DNA from: an uncultured Mycolicibacterium sp.
Lineage (GTDB): Bacteria; Actinomycetota; Actinomycetes; Mycobacteriales; Mycobacteriaceae
Direction of reading: 5' to 3'
NCBI RefSeq assembly: GCF_937941905.1
Contig: NZ_CALDGS010000033.1
Coordinates: forward strand, 1-49,502
Length of the DNA stretch: 49,502 nucleotides
Of this stretch, positions 34,996-43,207 are shown one piece after another. Numbering within the stretch: position 1 is the first letter of the stretch; each line of letters opens with the position of its first letter. The notes under the pieces are model-generated. The model made no database searches. It was given only the letters and a program-made list of their open reading frames with translations, and had not been told where the DNA came from. Both the position numbers and the translations under genes were made by a program.

Positions 34996-36479
34996 TGACC
35001 GTGAGCATCGGCTGGCTGCTGCGCCAGCCCGGGCTGGGGCTGGTGCTGCGCGCCGGCCGGGCCGGGCTGGACCGGCCGATCGGCTTCGTCCAGCCGACCG
35101 AGCTGCCGGATCCGCGGCCGTGGCTGTCCGGCGGGGAGCTGGTGCTCACCACCGGGCTCGGGCTGCGCGACGCCGACGGCGAGCCGTACGTGCGTCGGTT
35201 GGCCGAGGCCGGGGTGGCCGCGCTCGGCTTCGGCACCGGGCTCTCGCACGACCGGATCCCCGACCCGGTGGTGCACGCCTGCGAGGCGGTGGGGCTGGCG
35301 CTGCTGGAGGTGCCCTACACCACCCCGTTCGCGGCGATCAGCCGCGCGGTCAACGCCCGGCTGGCCGAGCAGGAGTACGAACTGGTCCGCCGCGCGGCCG
35401 ACACCCAGGTGCGCATCACCCGGGCCGCGCTGCGCGGCGGGCTGGCCGCGATCGTACGGGAGCTGGCCGCGGCGACCGGCACCGCGGTGGTCTACGTCGA
35501 CGAGCGCACCGAGCGGGCGGTGGCCCATCCGGCGGCCGCGGCCGGCCTGGCCGCGCAGCTTCCGCAGCTGCGCCGGGCGGGGGCGGATTCCTCGACGCTG
35601 GTGCAGCCGGGCCGCACCGTGACGGTGCAGCCGGTGGGCCGCGACGGCGTGCTGCTGGTGCAGGCCGAGCGGCGGCTGGAGAACGTCGAGCTGGTGCTCA
35701 TCGGGCACGCCGTGTCCCTGCTCACCCTGGAGCTGGACAAGCCACGCCGGCTGCGCGACGAGCGGAATCGGCTGGGCGCCAAGGTGTTCGGATTGCTGTT
35801 GCGCGGCGCGCTGGGGGCCGAGGAGGCGCTGGAGTACCTCGTCGACGCCGTGGGCCGGCGCAACCGGATCCGGGTGCTGCGGGTGCGCGGCGGCGATCCG
35901 CAGCACCTGGCGCGCGAACTGGACCGGGCGCTGGATGCCCGCCACCGGCCGTGCTACGCGGTGCGCGACGGGGCGGAGCTCACCGTGCTGCTGCGCGACG
36001 ACGACACCCCCGCCGCGGTGCGCACGCTGCTGGCCGGCCTCTCGGCGACGGCGGGACTCTCTGCGCCGCACCGCCTTTCGGAGGCACGTCAGGCCGCCGA
36101 GCAGGCCGGGCACGCGCTGGCGGCGGCCGGGCCGGCCGAGCCGGTGGTGGAGTTCGACGCCACCGCGGGGACCGCGTTGCTGGCCGATCCGCAGGTGCGG
36201 TCGGTGCTGGCGGCGGTGGCGTCCTCGACGGTGGCGGTGCTGGCCGAGCACGACGCGCGGCACGGGTCGCAGCTGGTGGCCTCGCTGCGGGCCTTCCTGG
36301 AGGCCAACGGGCACTGGGAGTCCGCGGCCGCCGTGCTCGGGGTGCACCGGCACACGCTGCGCGGCCGGATGGCCCGGGTGCAGCGGCTGCTCGGGGTGGA
36401 CCTCGACGACGCCCGGGTGCGCGCGGAGCTGCTGCTGGCGCTGCTCAGCGCGGCGCTGCCGCCGGCCACTGCTCGGTGA
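34995..36479 (+). CDS. PucR-family regulator, probable GABA-operon activator
   Basis: 494-aa regulator with N-terminal PucR sensing domain (LSGGELVLTTGLGLRDADGEP, GVAALGFGTGLSHDRIP), a middle region and the C-terminal PucR helix-turn-helix (SLRAFLEANGHWESAAAVLGVHRHTLRGRMARVQ, shown in part). It is divergent from gabT-gabD2 across 106 bp. Regulators of this family activate gabT operons in related actinobacteria, so that role is inferred. The GTG 34995 is leaderless. Its last 35 bases overlap the 3' end of the convergent epimerase gene. Confidence 0.9.
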   Translation: MTVSIGWLLRQPGLGLVLRAGRAGLDRPIGFVQPTELPDPRPWLSGGELVLTTGLGLRDADGEPYVRRLAEAGVAALGFGTGLSHDRIPDPVVHACEAVGLALLEVPYTTPFAAISRAVNARLAEQEYELVRRAADTQVRITRAALRGGLAAIVRELAAATGTAVVYVDERTERAVAHPAAAAGLAAQLPQLRRAGADSSTLVQPGRTVTVQPVGRDGVLLVQAERRLENVELVLIGHAVSLLTLELDKPRRLRDERNRLGAKVFGLLLRGALGAEEALEYLVDAVGRRNRIRVLRVRGGDPQHLARELDRALDARHRPCYAVRDGAELTVLLRDDDTPAAVRTLLAGLSATAGLSAPHRLSEARQAAEQAGHALAAAGPAEPVVEFDATAGTALLADPQVRSVLAAVASSTVAVLAEHDARHGSQLVASLRAFLEANGHWESAAAVLGVHRHTLRGRMARVQRLLGVDLDDARVRAELLLALLSAALPPATAR

Positions 36480-37446
36480 AGAACCGGGCGGCGCGGGCGA
36501 TCGAGTCCTCCACCGGCTCGGGCCGCCAGCCGAGTTCGCGTTCGGCCTTGGCGTGGTCGAGCGGCGACATCAGTTCGGCCATCCGCACCCCGCACACCGC
36601 GAACGGCAGGTCGCGGCGCAGCAGCCGGGCGGCCAGGTCGTTGAGGTGGGCACCGGCGTAGAGCAGCGGCAGCGGCAGGCCGATCCGGGGCGGGCGCACC
36701 CCGACGGCGCGGGCGGCGATCTCGTGCACCTCCCGGGTGTGCAGGGTGCGGTCGGAGACGATGTAGCGCTCCCCGACCCGGCCCTGCTCGCCGGCGAGCA
36801 CCATGGCGCGGGCGGCGTCCTCGATGCCGACCACCTCGGCCGACCAGTCGAAGTAGAACGGGAACCGGCCGGCCGCCACCCGGGCGAGCAGCGCGCCGTG
36901 CGGGGTGGGCTGCCAGTCGCCCGGTCCGTAGGTGGTGGAGATGCACATCGCCACCGCGGGCAGCCCGTGCTCGCGGGCGTAGCGCAGGACGAGGTTCTCC
37001 GCGGCGACCCGGGCGGCGATGTAGGGGCCGCCGCCGTCCCAGTTGTGCGGGTCGTCCTCGGTGACCGGGCGTTCGGTGCCGACGGCCAGGGTGCCGGTGG
37101 TGCTGGTGAACACGAACCGGTGCAGGTCGGCCCGCAGTGCGGCGTCGAGGACGTGGCGCAGCCCCTCGACGTTGGTGCGGAACAGCGGGGTGGGGTCGCG
37201 CAGCCACATCCGGGCGTCGACGACGCAGTGGTAGACGACGTCGCAGCCGTCCATCGCGGCGCGCAGCGCGGCGTCGTCGAACACGTCGCCGTAGCAGCGC
37301 TCGACGTCGAGGTCGTCGATGCCGCGGGTGCGGCTGGTGCGGCGCACCATCACCCGCACGTCGTGGCCGTCGGCGACCAGCCGGCGGGTCACGTGCGAGC
37401 CGAGGAAGCCACTGGCGCCGATGACAAGTTTGCGCTTGGCTGTCAC
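36445..37446 (-). CDS. NAD-dependent epimerase/dehydratase (extended SDR)
   Basis: 333-aa extended short-chain dehydrogenase. The Rossmann glycine motif GASGFLGSH is at residues 8-16, TSTTGTLAVG is the core strand, and YIAARVAAENLVL carries a Tyr with an Arg where the usual YxxxK Lys would be. It resembles hopanoid-associated sugar epimerases and 3-beta-hydroxysteroid-dehydrogenase-like proteins. The altered YxxxK (YIAAR) may change activity. GTG 37446 gives the standard N-terminus; GTG 37461 is in frame. The 3' end overlaps pucR by 35 bp. Confidence 0.85.
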   Translation of the reverse strand: MTAKRKLVIGASGFLGSHVTRRLVADGHDVRVMVRRTSRTRGIDDLDVERCYGDVFDDAALRAAMDGCDVVYHCVVDARMWLRDPTPLFRTNVEGLRHVLDAALRADLHRFVFTSTTGTLAVGTERPVTEDDPHNWDGGGPYIAARVAAENLVLRYAREHGLPAVAMCISTTYGPGDWQPTPHGALLARVAAGRFPFYFDWSAEVVGIEDAARAMVLAGEQGRVGERYIVSDRTLHTREVHEIAARAVGVRPPRIGLPLPLLYAGAHLNDLAARLLRRDLPFAVCGVRMAELMSPLDHAKAERELGWRPEPVEDSIARAARFFTEQWPAAAPR

Positions 37447-37490
37447 GTTCCCAACGATCACATGCCTGGTCAGCGCGCTGCCGCGATTCG

Positions 37491-37505
37491 GAGAACTTCG
37501 TTCTC
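37491..37505. promoter_or_regulatory. Operator-like palindrome GAGAAC-TTC-GTTCTC
   Basis: Perfect 6-bp arms with a 3-bp centre in the 123-bp gap between the divergent epimerase (start 37446) and DUF6941-like gene (start 37570). The AAC...GTT core recalls TetR-family sites such as KstR boxes, but the spacing differs, so the regulator is unknown. Confidence 0.5.
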
Positions 37506-37569
37506 GCCCGGGGCGCGGCGGGTCCGCGCCGCCCCGGGGGGCCGCGCCGCCAACTAGGATCGGCGCGCG

Positions 37570-37968
37570 ATGAGAGCCATGGTCCTGTTGGCGCACGCCG
37601 GGCACCTCGACCACAAGTCGGGCACGGTGCACGCGCTCGGACTCGGCTGGACCACCAGCCCGACGCCGACGCCGCAGCACACCCTGATCGTGTTCGTCGA
37701 GGTGGAGTGGTCGGAGATCGGCAAGCCGTTCCCGATCCGCGCGGAGCTCATCGACAGCGACGGCAACCAGGTCGCCCAGACCGAGGAGAACGTCATCAAC
37801 GCCCGCCGCCACCCGGTGCACCCGAAGGGCACCCCGGTGACCATCCCGTTCATCGCCACCATCCCGCCGCTGCACCTCAAGGTCGGCGAGCGCTACCAGT
37901 GGCGGGTCACCATCGCCGGCGAGATGCACGAGGACTGGCTGGCCGGGTTCACCGTCACCGACGGCTGA
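37570..37968 (+). CDS. DUF6941-like conserved actinobacterial protein
   Basis: 132-aa cytosolic beta-sandwich-like protein. It opens MRAMVLLAHAGHLDHKSGTVHALGLGWT, followed by an EVEWSEIGKPFPIRAELIDSDG strand pair and closes with RWRVTIAGE-type strands (partial motifs). This matches the family annotated as DUF6941, often a stand-alone accessory protein; no activity is known. A TAGGAT at 37555-37560 lies nine bases before ATG 37570, consistent with a near-leaderless mRNA. The phosphatase gene starts 26 bp downstream. Confidence 0.8.
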   Translation: MRAMVLLAHAGHLDHKSGTVHALGLGWTTSPTPTPQHTLIVFVEVEWSEIGKPFPIRAELIDSDGNQVAQTEENVINARRHPVHPKGTPVTIPFIATIPPLHLKVGERYQWRVTIAGEMHEDWLAGFTVTDG

Positions 37969-37994
37969 CGCCGGTGCGACGAAGGGGGTTTCGG

Positions 37995-38717
37995 GTGCGG
38001 CTGCTGCTCGCCGCGCTGCTGCTGGCGGCGGCCACCGTCTCGGCGCCGCTCGGCGGGTCCGCCGGGCCGCCGGTCGTGACGCTGACCCTGGTGCGGCACG
38101 CCCAGTCCGAGGGCAACGCGGCCGACCGGATGGACACCTCGGTGCCCGGCCCGGCGCTGACCGAGCTGGGCCGGCGGCAGGCCGAGACCGCCGCCCGCGA
38201 ACTCGCCGCCGAGCGGTTCGACGGGGTGTACGCCTCGCCGATGGTGCGCACCCAGCAGACCGCCGCGCCGCTGGCCGACGCGCTCGGGGAACCGGTGGTG
38301 GTGCTGCCCGGGCTGCGCGAGATCGAGGCCGGGGTGTACGAGGGGCTGCCCGAGTCCGTCGCGAGCGCGGGCTACTTCGCCGCGCCGCTGCGCTGGCTGG
38401 CCGGTGATCTGGACGCCCGCATCCCCGGATCGGTGGACGGCCACGAGTTCGACGCCCGGTTCGACGAGGCGGTCCGGCAGATCTGCGCCGACGGCGGTCT
38501 GCGCCCGGTGGCGTTCTCGCACGGCGCGGCGATCACGCTGTGGGTGCTGCTCAACGTCGACAACCCGGACCCGGGGCTGCTGTACGCGCTCGGGCTGCGC
38601 AACACCGGCCGCATCGTGGTGACCGGCCACCCGGACCGGGGCTGGACGCTGGTCGAGTGGGACGGCGTGCCGGTCGGCGCCCGGTGGGACGGCCGGGCTC
38701 AGCCCGCCCCGAGGTAG
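37995..38717 (+). CDS. Secreted histidine phosphatase (phosphoglycerate-mutase-like)
   Basis: 240-aa histidine-phosphatase-superfamily protein with a signal peptide (VRLLLAALLLAAATVSAPLGGSAG). The catalytic LVRHAQSEGN follows at about 37, EIEAGVYEGLP carries the acid Glu region, and the second His is in FSHGAAITLW. Exported members can act on phosphate esters or be inactive sensors; substrate unknown. GTG 37995 has AAGGGGG at 37982-37988; GTG 37974 is an alternative giving a basic leader. The last 19 bases overlap the convergent rhomboid gene. Confidence 0.85.
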   Translation: MRLLLAALLLAAATVSAPLGGSAGPPVVTLTLVRHAQSEGNAADRMDTSVPGPALTELGRRQAETAARELAAERFDGVYASPMVRTQQTAAPLADALGEPVVVLPGLREIEAGVYEGLPESVASAGYFAAPLRWLAGDLDARIPGSVDGHEFDARFDEAVRQICADGGLRPVAFSHGAAITLWVLLNVDNPDPGLLYALGLRNTGRIVVTGHPDRGWTLVEWDGVPVGARWDGRAQPAPR

Positions 38718-39571
38718 CCGAGCAGCACCCCGGTGCGCCACCACACCAGCACGACGAACAGCGCCAGCATCGCCAGCGAGGCGCCGAGCTGCACGGCGGT
38801 GCGCTGCCGGGCGGCGGGGTAGACGTAGGCGGCGGCGATCGCGGCGCCGGACACCAGCCCGCCGATGTGGCCCTGCCAGCTCACCCCGGGCAGCACGAAG
38901 GTGATGACCAGGTTGATCACGATCAGCGCGGTCACCCCGCGCACGTCGAGGTTGAGCCGCTTGGCCACCACGTAGGTGGCGCCGAACAGGCCGAACACCG
39001 CGCCGGACGCGCCGGCGGTGGCGGCGTTGAGCGGGCTGGCCAGGTACACCAGCGTCGAGCCGCCGAGGGCGCTGAGCGCGTACAGCGCCCCGAACCGCAG
39101 CCGGCCCAGCGCCGCCTCCAGCGGCGGGCCCACCACGTACAGCGCCCACATGTTGAACAGCAGGTGCATGACGCTGTAGTGCAGGAACGCCGCGGTGACC
39201 AGGCGGTACAGCTCGCCCTGGGCCACCGCGGGGGTCCACAGCACCAGGGCGCGCTCCAGGCCGGGCGAGGTGACCTGCAGCAGGAACATCAGCACGTTGG
39301 CGCCGATGAGGCAGTAGGTGATCACCGGGTTGCCCGGGGTGCGCGGGGCCAGCGTGAAGCGGGCCCGGGGCCGGCGCGCGGTGGCCGCGGTGGCCGCCGC
39401 CACGCAGTCCACGCACTGGTGGCCGACCGGCGCCGAGCGCATGCACTCCGGGCAGATGAAGCGCCCGCAGCGGGTGCACTGCACGTAGCTGATCCGGTCG
39501 GGGTGCCGGTAGCAGGTCGGCGCGGCGGCCGGCGGCGGGTAGGGCGGGTACGGCGGATACGGGGTGCTCAT
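38699..39571 (-). CDS. Rhomboid-family intramembrane serine protease with zinc-ribbon N-terminus
   Basis: 290-aa intramembrane protease. Residues 1-18 are Pro/Tyr-rich (YPPYPPYPPP), then a B-box-like zinc finger with CYRHPDR, CTRCGRFICPEC and CVDC, then six or seven helices. Catalytic Ser is in GASGAVFG near residue 189 and catalytic His in WQGHIGG near 234. The HLLFNMWAL segment is the rhomboid L-loop region. It cleaves membrane proteins within the bilayer; substrates unknown. A TATCGT -10 eight bases before ATG 39571 suggests leaderless expression. Confidence 0.92.
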   Translation of the reverse strand: MSTPYPPYPPYPPPAAAPTCYRHPDRISYVQCTRCGRFICPECMRSAPVGHQCVDCVAAATAATARRPRARFTLAPRTPGNPVITYCLIGANVLMFLLQVTSPGLERALVLWTPAVAQGELYRLVTAAFLHYSVMHLLFNMWALYVVGPPLEAALGRLRFGALYALSALGGSTLVYLASPLNAATAGASGAVFGLFGATYVVAKRLNLDVRGVTALIVINLVITFVLPGVSWQGHIGGLVSGAAIAAAYVYPAARQRTAVQLGASLAMLALFVVLVWWRTGVLLGYLGAG

Positions 39572-39599
39572 CGCCCCCGACGATAGTGGTGCGGCCGCG

Positions 39600-40523
39600 T
39601 CAGTGGCGGTGGCGGATGACGGTCCGGCCGAACTCCTCGATGGCCGCCAGGGCGCGGGCCGGGCTGTCGCCGGGGATCGGCACCTGCACCCAGGTGACGC
39701 CGGCCGCGGCCAGCCGGTCCAGCCCGTCGAGGTAGGCCCGCGGGTCGAACCCGTCGGTGCCCGGCGTTCCGCCCTCGGGGTTGGAGAAGACGACATCCAC
39801 CCGCGCCGGGTCGCGGCCGGCCGCCTCCAGCCGACGGTGCAGGTCGGCGATGCCGGCGGCCAGCGCGTCGACGGTGTCGAGCACGGCGGTGCGCGCGGTG
39901 CGGGCCACCATCGCCGGGGCGGCGAACGGGCACCAGCCGTCGCCGTGCTCGACGACGCGGCGCCGGGCGGCGGCGGTGTTGCCGCCGATCCAGATCGGCG
40001 GGTGCGGCCGCGCCACCGGGCGGGGGTGTGCGGTGATGCCGCGGGCGCAGAAGTGCCGGCCCGCGAAGTTCAGTTCGTCGGTGGTCCACACCGCGCGGAT
40101 GGCGGCCAGCGCCTCCTCGAGCAGTTCGGCGCGCTCGTCGAAATCGACGCCGAGGGCGGCGAACTCGCCCTTGAGGTAGCCCACCCCGACGGCCAGGGTG
40201 AACCGTCCGCCGGACAGCACGTCCACCGATGCGGCGGCCTTGGCGACGACGAACGGGTTGCGGTAGGGCAGCACCACGATGTTGGGGATCAGCCGCAGCG
40301 TGCGGGTGTGGGCGGCGGCGAAACCCAGCGCCACGAACGGGTCGAGCGCGTCGTGGCCGCCGGCGTCGAGCCAGCGCTGGGTGGGGGCGGGGTGGTCGGT
40401 GAAGCCGATGGCGTCGAACCCGGCCGCCTCGGCGGCGGCGGCGACGGTCGCCACGGCCGCTCCGGTGGCGAGTTCCGGGTGGTAGGGGTGGCTGTGCATC
40501 GGGTAGGTGAACGCGAACCGCAC
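39600..40523 (-). CDS. LLM-class F420/flavin-dependent oxidoreductase
   Basis: 307-aa luciferase-like monooxygenase-fold protein, TIGR03619-like. The barrel shows FAFTYPMHSHPYHPE, DAIGFTDHPAPTQRWLDAGGHDALDPFVAL (in part), LSGGRFTLAVGVGYLKGEF and PIWIGGN. Most mycobacterial members use F420. Substrate unknown. GTG 40523 is supported by TACCGT on the minus strand (plus 40532-40537) eight bases upstream. It is divergent from the winged-helix regulator across 79 bp. Confidence 0.88.
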   Translation of the reverse strand: MRFAFTYPMHSHPYHPELATGAAVATVAAAAEAAGFDAIGFTDHPAPTQRWLDAGGHDALDPFVALGFAAAHTRTLRLIPNIVVLPYRNPFVVAKAAASVDVLSGGRFTLAVGVGYLKGEFAALGVDFDERAELLEEALAAIRAVWTTDELNFAGRHFCARGITAHPRPVARPHPPIWIGGNTAAARRRVVEHGDGWCPFAAPAMVARTARTAVLDTVDALAAGIADLHRRLEAAGRDPARVDVVFSNPEGGTPGTDGFDPRAYLDGLDRLAAAGVTWVQVPIPGDSPARALAAIEEFGRTVIRHRH

Positions 40524-40574
40524 GGTTGCGGACGGTACCGGCGGCGCGGCCCGGTTCGGGCCCGCTCGAATTAA

Positions 40575-40591
40575 TACAAGACGAAGTTGTA
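40575..40591. promoter_or_regulatory. Operator-like inverted repeat TACAA-N7-TTGTA
   Basis: Perfect 5-bp arms, unusually AT-rich for this genome, 12 bases before the winged-helix gene and overlapping its promoter. An AGAAAT (40591-40596) six bases before ATG 40603 may be the -10. The position suggests autoregulation by the downstream protein. Confidence 0.55.
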
Positions 40592-40602
40592 GAAATGAGG
40601 GT

Positions 40603-41229
40603 ATGGCGGCTTCCGGGCGCCGCGCCGCGGTGCTGGCGACCCTGCGCGAGGCCGACGCCCCGCTGCGCGTCGGCGAGATCGCCGCGCGGTTGGGCGTCCA
40701 CCCGAACACCGCGCGGTTCCACCTTGCCGCGCTGGTGCGCTCGGGCCAGGTGCTGCAGGTGCCGACCACCCCGCAGCGGCGGGGCCGGCCCGCCGTCCGG
40801 TACGCCCCCGCCCCGGGGATGGACCCGGCCGGGGCCCGCCGCTACCGGCTGCTGGCCGAGATGCTCACCGAGACCCTGGCCGCCGACCCGCGGGCACCCG
40901 ACCGCGCCGCGGCCGTCGGCCGGGCCACCGGGGCGCGCATCGCCGCCTCCGAACCCGCACCGGGCCCCGCCGCGACGCGGCTGGCCGAGCTGCTCACCTC
41001 GCTCGGCTTCGAACCCGAAACCGGTTCGGCGCCCGACGAGTTCGCGTTGCGCAACTGCCCGTTCCTGGAGCTGGCCCGGGCCCGGCCCGAGGTGGTGTGC
41101 CGGCTGCACCTGGGCCTGCTGCAGGGTGCGCTGGCGACCTGGGACTCGTCCGCCGAGGTCCGGCTCGTGCCCTTCGCAAGGCCGGATTGCTGTGTGGCAC
41201 AACTGATCCCGAAGGGAGGACCGGCATGA
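40603..41229 (+). CDS. Winged-helix regulator with SufR-like cysteine cluster
   Basis: 208-aa regulator. Residues 5-60 form an ArsR/DeoR-like winged helix (PLRVGEIAARLGVHPNTARFH). The C-terminal half holds four Cys: Cys152 (NCPF), Cys166 (EVVCRLHLGLLQG) and Cys196-Cys197 (ARPDCCVAQL). This spacing recalls SufR-type regulators that bind an Fe-S cluster, so redox or iron sensing is inferred. The ATG 40603 start fits. The stop overlaps the next gene (ATGA), so regulator and membrane protein are co-expressed. Confidence 0.85.
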   Translation: MAASGRRAAVLATLREADAPLRVGEIAARLGVHPNTARFHLAALVRSGQVLQVPTTPQRRGRPAVRYAPAPGMDPAGARRYRLLAEMLTETLAADPRAPDRAAAVGRATGARIAASEPAPGPAATRLAELLTSLGFEPETGSAPDEFALRNCPFLELARARPEVVCRLHLGLLQGALATWDSSAEVRLVPFARPDCCVAQLIPKGGPA

Positions 41230-41663
41230 CCCCGTCGCTCGCCGTCGCCGCCGCCGGCGTGTGCTGCTGGCTCGGCATGGTGGTCGCCATCAGCTTCATC
41301 GAGGCACCGTTGAAGTTCCGCGCGCCCGGGATCACGCTGCAGCTCGGCCTGGGCATCGGCCGGCTGGTGTTCCGGGCGCTCAACACCGCCGAGGCGGTAC
41401 TGGCCGCGGTGGTGCTCGCCGCCCTGGCCGCCGGGGCGCCCCCGGCGGGCGCCTGGGCGGCCGTACTGGTGGCGGTGGGCACGCTGGTGGCCCAGGTGGT
41501 GGCGGTGCGGCCGGTGCTGCACCGGCGTTCGGATGCGGTGCTGGCGGCCGCACCCGGCGCACCGGGCCCGGCCCGCCGGTCCCGCGCCCACTACGCCTAC
41601 GTGGCGCTCGAGGTGGTGAAGGTGGTCGCGCTGGTGGTCGCGGCGGTGCTGCTGTTCGGCTAG
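41226..41663 (+). CDS. Four-helix membrane protein co-transcribed with the Cys regulator
   Basis: 145-aa integral membrane protein with about four helices (residues 3-25, 45-65, 70-90, 125-145). A conserved-looking SFIEAPLKFRAPGITLQLGLGIGRLVF lies after helix 1, here cited in part. No family is assigned with confidence. AAGGGAGG lies upstream of ATG 41226. Its TAG shares the CTAG tetramer (41660-41663) with the stop of the convergent otsB-like gene. Possibly the regulated target of the Cys-rich regulator. Confidence 0.8.
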   Translation: MTPSLAVAAAGVCCWLGMVVAISFIEAPLKFRAPGITLQLGLGIGRLVFRALNTAEAVLAAVVLAALAAGAPPAGAWAAVLVAVGTLVAQVVAVRPVLHRRSDAVLAAAPGAPGPARRSRAHYAYVALEVVKVVALVVAAVLLFG

Positions 41664-42472
41664 CGGCCCAGGCCGTCGAGGAACCGGCGCACCTCGTCGA
41701 CCGAGGCCAGCGCGTACTCGGCGGCGGTGGACCGGTCGGTGACCTCCGGATCGTCGGGGCGGCCCACGAAAATGCCGATGCCGCGGCCGCGCAGCACCCG
41801 GAAGGCGTCCTCGTCGGTGATGTCGTCGCCGAGATAGACCGGCAGCACGTCGGCGCCGTCGAGGCCGAGCACCTCGATCAGGTGCAGCACGGCCCTGCCC
41901 TTGTCCCAGGCGATGTCGGGCTTGAGCTCGTAGACCATCTTGCCGGGGGTCAGCGACAGCTCGCCGCGGTAGGCGTCGAGCAGGTCCTGCACGACGGCGC
42001 GCACCCGGTCGCGGTGCTCGGGCGGCACCGCCCGGTAGTGCACCGCCACCGAGGCGCGCTTGGGCTCCACATCGGCACCCGGGATGTCGGCGACGGCCGC
42101 GCGCAGCCGCTCGGTGACGGCCGCGATGAGCTCGCGGTGGGCGTCGACCCGGTCGGAGTCCACCGTGCCGCGGCCGGGGATCCAGATGTCGAACCCGTGG
42201 CTGCCGGCGACGGTGAGGTCGTCCATGCCCATCAGTTCCTGCACCACCGCGCGGTCGCGGCCGGTGACGATGCAGACCGGGCAGCGGCCGGCCAGGTCCC
42301 GCACCACGGTCCGCATCTCGGGGGCGAGCCGGGCGTCCTCGGGGCGGCCGACGATCGGGGTGAGCACCCCGTCGTAGTCCAGGAACACCGCGACCCGCCG
42401 CCCGGCGAGGCGTTGCGCGAGGCCGGGATCGGTCAGGGCGGACGGCAGCATGCTGACCTTGACGGGCTCCAT
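41660..42472 (-). CDS. otsB: Trehalose-6-phosphate phosphatase (OtsB-like)
   Basis: 270-aa HAD-superfamily phosphatase of the OtsB type: motif I VFLDYDGVLTP (nucleophile and acid Asp), motif II CIVTGRD, the cap with GSHGFDIWIPG and HYRAVPPEH, and motif IV YLGDDITDEDAF. It removes phosphate from trehalose-6-phosphate. It is a short single-domain form, unlike the longer mycobacterial OtsB1/OtsB2, so it may be an extra paralogue. The start at ATG 42472 is plausible; a CAGGAT -10-like box lies nine bases upstream on the minus strand. otsA is not nearby. Confidence 0.9.
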   Translation of the reverse strand: MEPVKVSMLPSALTDPGLAQRLAGRRVAVFLDYDGVLTPIVGRPEDARLAPEMRTVVRDLAGRCPVCIVTGRDRAVVQELMGMDDLTVAGSHGFDIWIPGRGTVDSDRVDAHRELIAAVTERLRAAVADIPGADVEPKRASVAVHYRAVPPEHRDRVRAVVQDLLDAYRGELSLTPGKMVYELKPDIAWDKGRAVLHLIEVLGLDGADVLPVYLGDDITDEDAFRVLRGRGIGIFVGRPDDPEVTDRSTAAEYALASVDEVRRFLDGLGR

Positions 42473-42544
42473 GACGACACCATCCTGACAGGCGCGCCCC
42501 GGTTCCCCGTTCACCGGCACCGTCGATGGTCGATCCTGGTACCC

Positions 42545-43207
42545 ATGCGCACCGCGTTTCAGCAGCAACTGGCCGCGCTCGTCGACGAGCTCGCCGAACT
42601 GTGCGGGCTCGCCGCCCGCTCGATGGGCGGCGCGACCGAGGCGTTGCTGCAGGCCGACCTGACCGCGGCCGAGGAGGTCATCGGCCGCCAGACCGAGCTC
42701 ACCGGCCGCAGCAACCGGGCCGTCGACACCGCGATCACGCTGCTGGCCCTGCAGGCGCCGGTGGCGACCGACCTACGCGCGGTGGTCAGCGCCATCCACG
42801 TCGCCGCCGACGTCGAGCGGATGGGCGGGCTGGCGGTGCACATCGCCAAGGTGGCGCGCCGGCGGCATCCCCAGCGGGCGGTGCCCGACGAGGTGGCCGG
42901 GCTGTTCGCCGACATGGGCGCGGTGGCCGTCGGGCTGGCCCACGGGGCGCAGGCCGCGCTGCGGGACCGCGATCCGCAGCTCGCCGAGCGGGTGCTGCGC
43001 GACGACGACGCGATGGACGAGCTGCACCACCGGCTGCTCACCACCGTGATGACACCGGACTGGCGGCACGGCATCGCCGCGGCGGTCGACGTGGCGCTGC
43101 TGGGCCGGTTCTACGAGCGGTTCGCCGACCACGCGGTGCAGATCGCGCGGCGGGTGCTGTTCCAGACCACCGGACGCCACCCCGACGCCGGGTCGGACTC
43201 CGGCTAG
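42545..43207 (+). CDS. phoU: PhoU-family phosphate-signalling protein (PhoY-like)
   Basis: 220-aa cytosolic protein of two PhoU helical bundles, each with an E/D-containing metal motif (AIHVAADVERMGGLAVHIAKVARRRHP and FYERFADHAVQIARRV, in part). PhoU links the Pst phosphate importer to the sensor kinase and restrains the Pho response; mycobacterial PhoY1/PhoY2 also affect persistence. No pst genes are adjacent, as for the M. tuberculosis phoY genes. A GATCCT (42532-42537) lies seven bases before ATG 42545. The stop shares CTAG with the convergent amidohydrolase gene. Confidence 0.92.
   Translation: MRTAFQQQLAALVDELAELCGLAARSMGGATEALLQADLTAAEEVIGRQTELTGRSNRAVDTAITLLALQAPVATDLRAVVSAIHVAADVERMGGLAVHIAKVARRRHPQRAVPDEVAGLFADMGAVAVGLAHGAQAALRDRDPQLAERVLRDDDAMDELHHRLLTTVMTPDWRHGIAAAVDVALLGRFYERFADHAVQIARRVLFQTTGRHPDAGSDSG

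Noticed and set aside
32082..36353. Single 1423-aa open frame on the minus strand
   Set aside because: Only the last third is real (gabD2). The rest is stop-free because it lies opposite or out of frame with gabT and pucR in GC-rich DNA, and it shows Arg/Pro/Gly-rich shadow composition.
37995..38717. Phosphoglycerate mutase of glycolysis
   Set aside because: The RHG motif fits the superfamily, but the signal peptide places it outside the cytosol.
40599..40604. GGGTAT as a SigF -10 before the Cys-cluster regulator
   Set aside because: It overlaps the start codon and lacks a -35, so transcription would start inside the gene.
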